From contig PWTP01000173.1 of assembly GCA_003563865.1 (NCBI GenBank), positions 1 through 6,669 of the forward strand: DNA of 6,669 nt, read 5' to 3'. This document shows positions 5,273-6,669 of this stretch, piece after piece; position 1 is the stretch's first letter, and each line of letters starts with the position of its first letter. The stretch is from Dehalococcoidia bacterium (GTDB lineage: Bacteria > Chloroflexota > Dehalococcoidia > Dehalococcoidales > CSSed11-197). The position numbers and the translations under genes were made by a program. Below the pieces are notes generated by a model that was not told the origin of the DNA, made no database searches, and was given only the letters and a program-made list of their open reading frames with translations.

Positions 5273-6669
5273 TATTTACTCACCCTGTCTTTAGTAGTAA
5301 TCGCATCTGCCGGACAAATCTGGTTGCATATGCCACAATTATCTCCAGCACACATGTTACTGTCAATGTAAACATCTCCATCTTTGTTTTGGATAGCGGT
5401 ACATGCCAGTTTAAGACAGGCTTTGCAACGGGTGCATTTGTCATTTTCCACGAAGCAGAACGTGCTGGAACTTGGCTTCAGAGGAGCACATTCACCTCGT
5501 ATTATTAACACCGACAGATTGTCCTTTTCAGTGACAGCTTTAACAGCTCTGGTTATTTCCCTGGTATCAAAAGCATCTAATATTTCCAGGTCATCCACGC
5601 CCATTCCCCGGATAAGGTTTTCAAGGTTAATACGGGTAACACTTTGTCCGCAGGCTGAAATACCGGTTCCGGGGTGTCCCTGGTGTCCGGTCATGGCTGT
5701 AGTCATGTTATCAAGAATGATTACAGCTATCTTGCTCTGGTTATAGATTGCATTTGCCAGAGGGGTCATTCCCGAGTGCATAAAAGTAGAATCACCGATT
5801 ACTGCAACCAGCCTGTCTTTTATACCGGCTTTTTCCATACCCAGTGCTTGACCAATACTGGCTCCCATACAAGCGCAGGTATCCATGGCATTGAGGGGTG
5901 GGTTGGTACCTAGCGTGTAACACCCGATGTCTCCGGTAATAGTTAAACCGGGTTCATTCGGTTTGTTGCCCCCGGTTGCCGTGCTACCTCTTTTACCGAG
6001 TTTATTCAGTACATAAAATAAGCCTCTGTGTGGGCAACCGGGGCATAATGAGGGCAGACGGGCGGTGATATAATCCGGAATAGATTCGGGTTGCTTATAA
6101 TCCCTGGCTATGGGTAACCCAAAGTCCTTAGCGTTTCTGGCTACTATCTCAGGTGAGAGTTCTCCGGTAACTGGAATAAAATCCTTGCCGGTAACCTTTA
6201 AACCCATGGATTTAATAATGTCCTCCAGAAACGGGTCGAGCTCTTCAATAACCAGCATTTTGTCAACGCTGGCTGCAAACTTCCGGATGAGTTTTTCAGG
6301 TAGCGGGTAGGTAAGCCCCAATCTAAGGATAGAGGCATTGGGAAAAACCTCCCGGGCATACTGGAAAGCTATACCGCTGGTAACAATACCCAGCGATTTG
6401 TCTTTGTACATAACGTCATTTAAATGACTGGTTTCGGCAAAAATCTTGAGATTATCAATCCTTTCCTCTATTAGTGGATGACGCAATCGGGCAAAAACCG
6501 GAAGCATCACATATTTGCCGGGTTCCGGAGTAAAAATTACATCGGTTAAACCGGGTTTAACCCTATCTGAATAACTGACGATCGATTTTGAATGAGAAAT
6601 GCGGGTTGTTGAACGAAAAATCACCGGTGTGTCAAAAGCTTCACTTAACTCAAATGCAGTTTTTATATA
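5272..6669 (-). CDS. iorA: Indolepyruvate:ferredoxin oxidoreductase, alpha subunit (N-terminus outside window)
   Basis: Large, TPP- and iron-sulfur-containing subunit of the oxygen-sensitive enzyme that oxidises indolepyruvate and related aryl-pyruvates with ferredoxin and CoA. 465 residues are visible. The frame stays open to the window edge, starting YIKTAFELSEAFDTPV, so the GTG at 6624 is an internal valine and about 120-150 N-terminal residues are missing. In visible numbering: TTRISHSK near 21-28; CPGCPHRG at 209-216; GDIGCYTLG at 246-254; the TPP-binding GDST (292-295) to LDNMTTAMTG (319-328) region; and a C-terminal two-cluster ferredoxin domain. The cysteines lie at 412, 415, 418, 423 and 440, 445, 448, 452 (the last followed by PADAI), enough for two 4Fe-4S clusters. 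It is the first visible gene of the iorA-iorB-aminotransferase operon; its promoter lies beyond the right edge. Confidence 0.96.
   Translation of the reverse strand, partial: YIKTAFELSEAFDTPVIFRSTTRISHSKSIVSYSDRVKPGLTDVIFTPEPGKYVMLPVFARLRHPLIEERIDNLKIFAETSHLNDVMYKDKSLGIVTSGIAFQYAREVFPNASILRLGLTYPLPEKLIRKFAASVDKMLVIEELDPFLEDIIKSMGLKVTGKDFIPVTGELSPEIVARNAKDFGLPIARDYKQPESIPDYITARLPSLCPGCPHRGLFYVLNKLGKRGSTATGGNKPNEPGLTITGDIGCYTLGTNPPLNAMDTCACMGASIGQALGMEKAGIKDRLVAVIGDSTFMHSGMTPLANAIYNQSKIAVIILDNMTTAMTGHQGHPGTGISACGQSVTRINLENLIRGMGVDDLEILDAFDTREITRAVKAVTEKDNLSVLIIRGECAPLKPSSSTFCFVENDKCTRCKACLKLACTAIQNKDGDVYIDSNMCAGDNCGICNQICPADAITTKDRVSK

Noticed and set aside
5384..5913. Plus-strand open frames opposite iorA
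   Set aside because: They are antisense to conserved cluster and TPP-binding regions of IorA, with no family features of their own.
6622..6624. GTG 6624 as the start of iorA
   Set aside because: The same frame is open to the window edge and encodes conserved IorA sequence (AFELSEAFDTPV), so the gene begins outside the window.

Overview
The window looks like a piece of an anaerobic bacterial chromosome with moderate GC. It carries six complete genes and two genes cut by the window edges, with very short intergenic gaps. The ferredoxin-linked indolepyruvate oxidoreductase points to strict anaerobic metabolism. The mix of genes (IorAB, MgtE, a SSHG-type universal stress protein, DtxR plus a free-standing FeoA, a site-2 protease) would suit a Chloroflexota/Dehalococcoidia-like or clostridial genome. 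This is an inference from gene content only, and no marker gene here settles it.

Left part (1-1463, minus strand): a probable three-gene operon. It runs from a DtxR-family metal-dependent repressor through a small FeoA-domain protein to an M50/site-2-protease-type membrane metalloprotease, whose 3' end lies outside the window. A near-consensus promoter (TTGACT, 17 nt, CATAAT) lies just upstream, and a 16-bp inverted repeat overlaps the expected transcription start. That is the arrangement expected of an autoregulated metal-sensing operon. All three genes appear to start with TTG.

Middle (1493-3475): mgtE, a CBS-domain-gated magnesium channel/transporter on the minus strand, is divergent from a universal stress protein (usp) on the plus strand. 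The intergenic region of about 0.2 kb between them holds a perfect 15-bp palindrome just upstream of usp.

Right part (3511-6669, minus strand): a tightly packed operon reading iorA (5' end outside the window), iorB, then a class I PLP-dependent aminotransferase. The stop of iorA overlaps the start of iorB by 1 nt, and the aminotransferase start overlaps iorB by 17 nt. Together the products can take aromatic amino acids through aryl-pyruvates to aryl-acetyl-CoA plus reduced ferredoxin, or run the reverse route to make aromatic amino acids from aryl acetates.

I found no RNA genes, mobile elements, CRISPR arrays or long repeats, and no gene-free stretch over 300 bases. I do not see a clearly undescribed system. 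The most interesting part is the dtxR-feoA-M50 protease operon with its putative operator.
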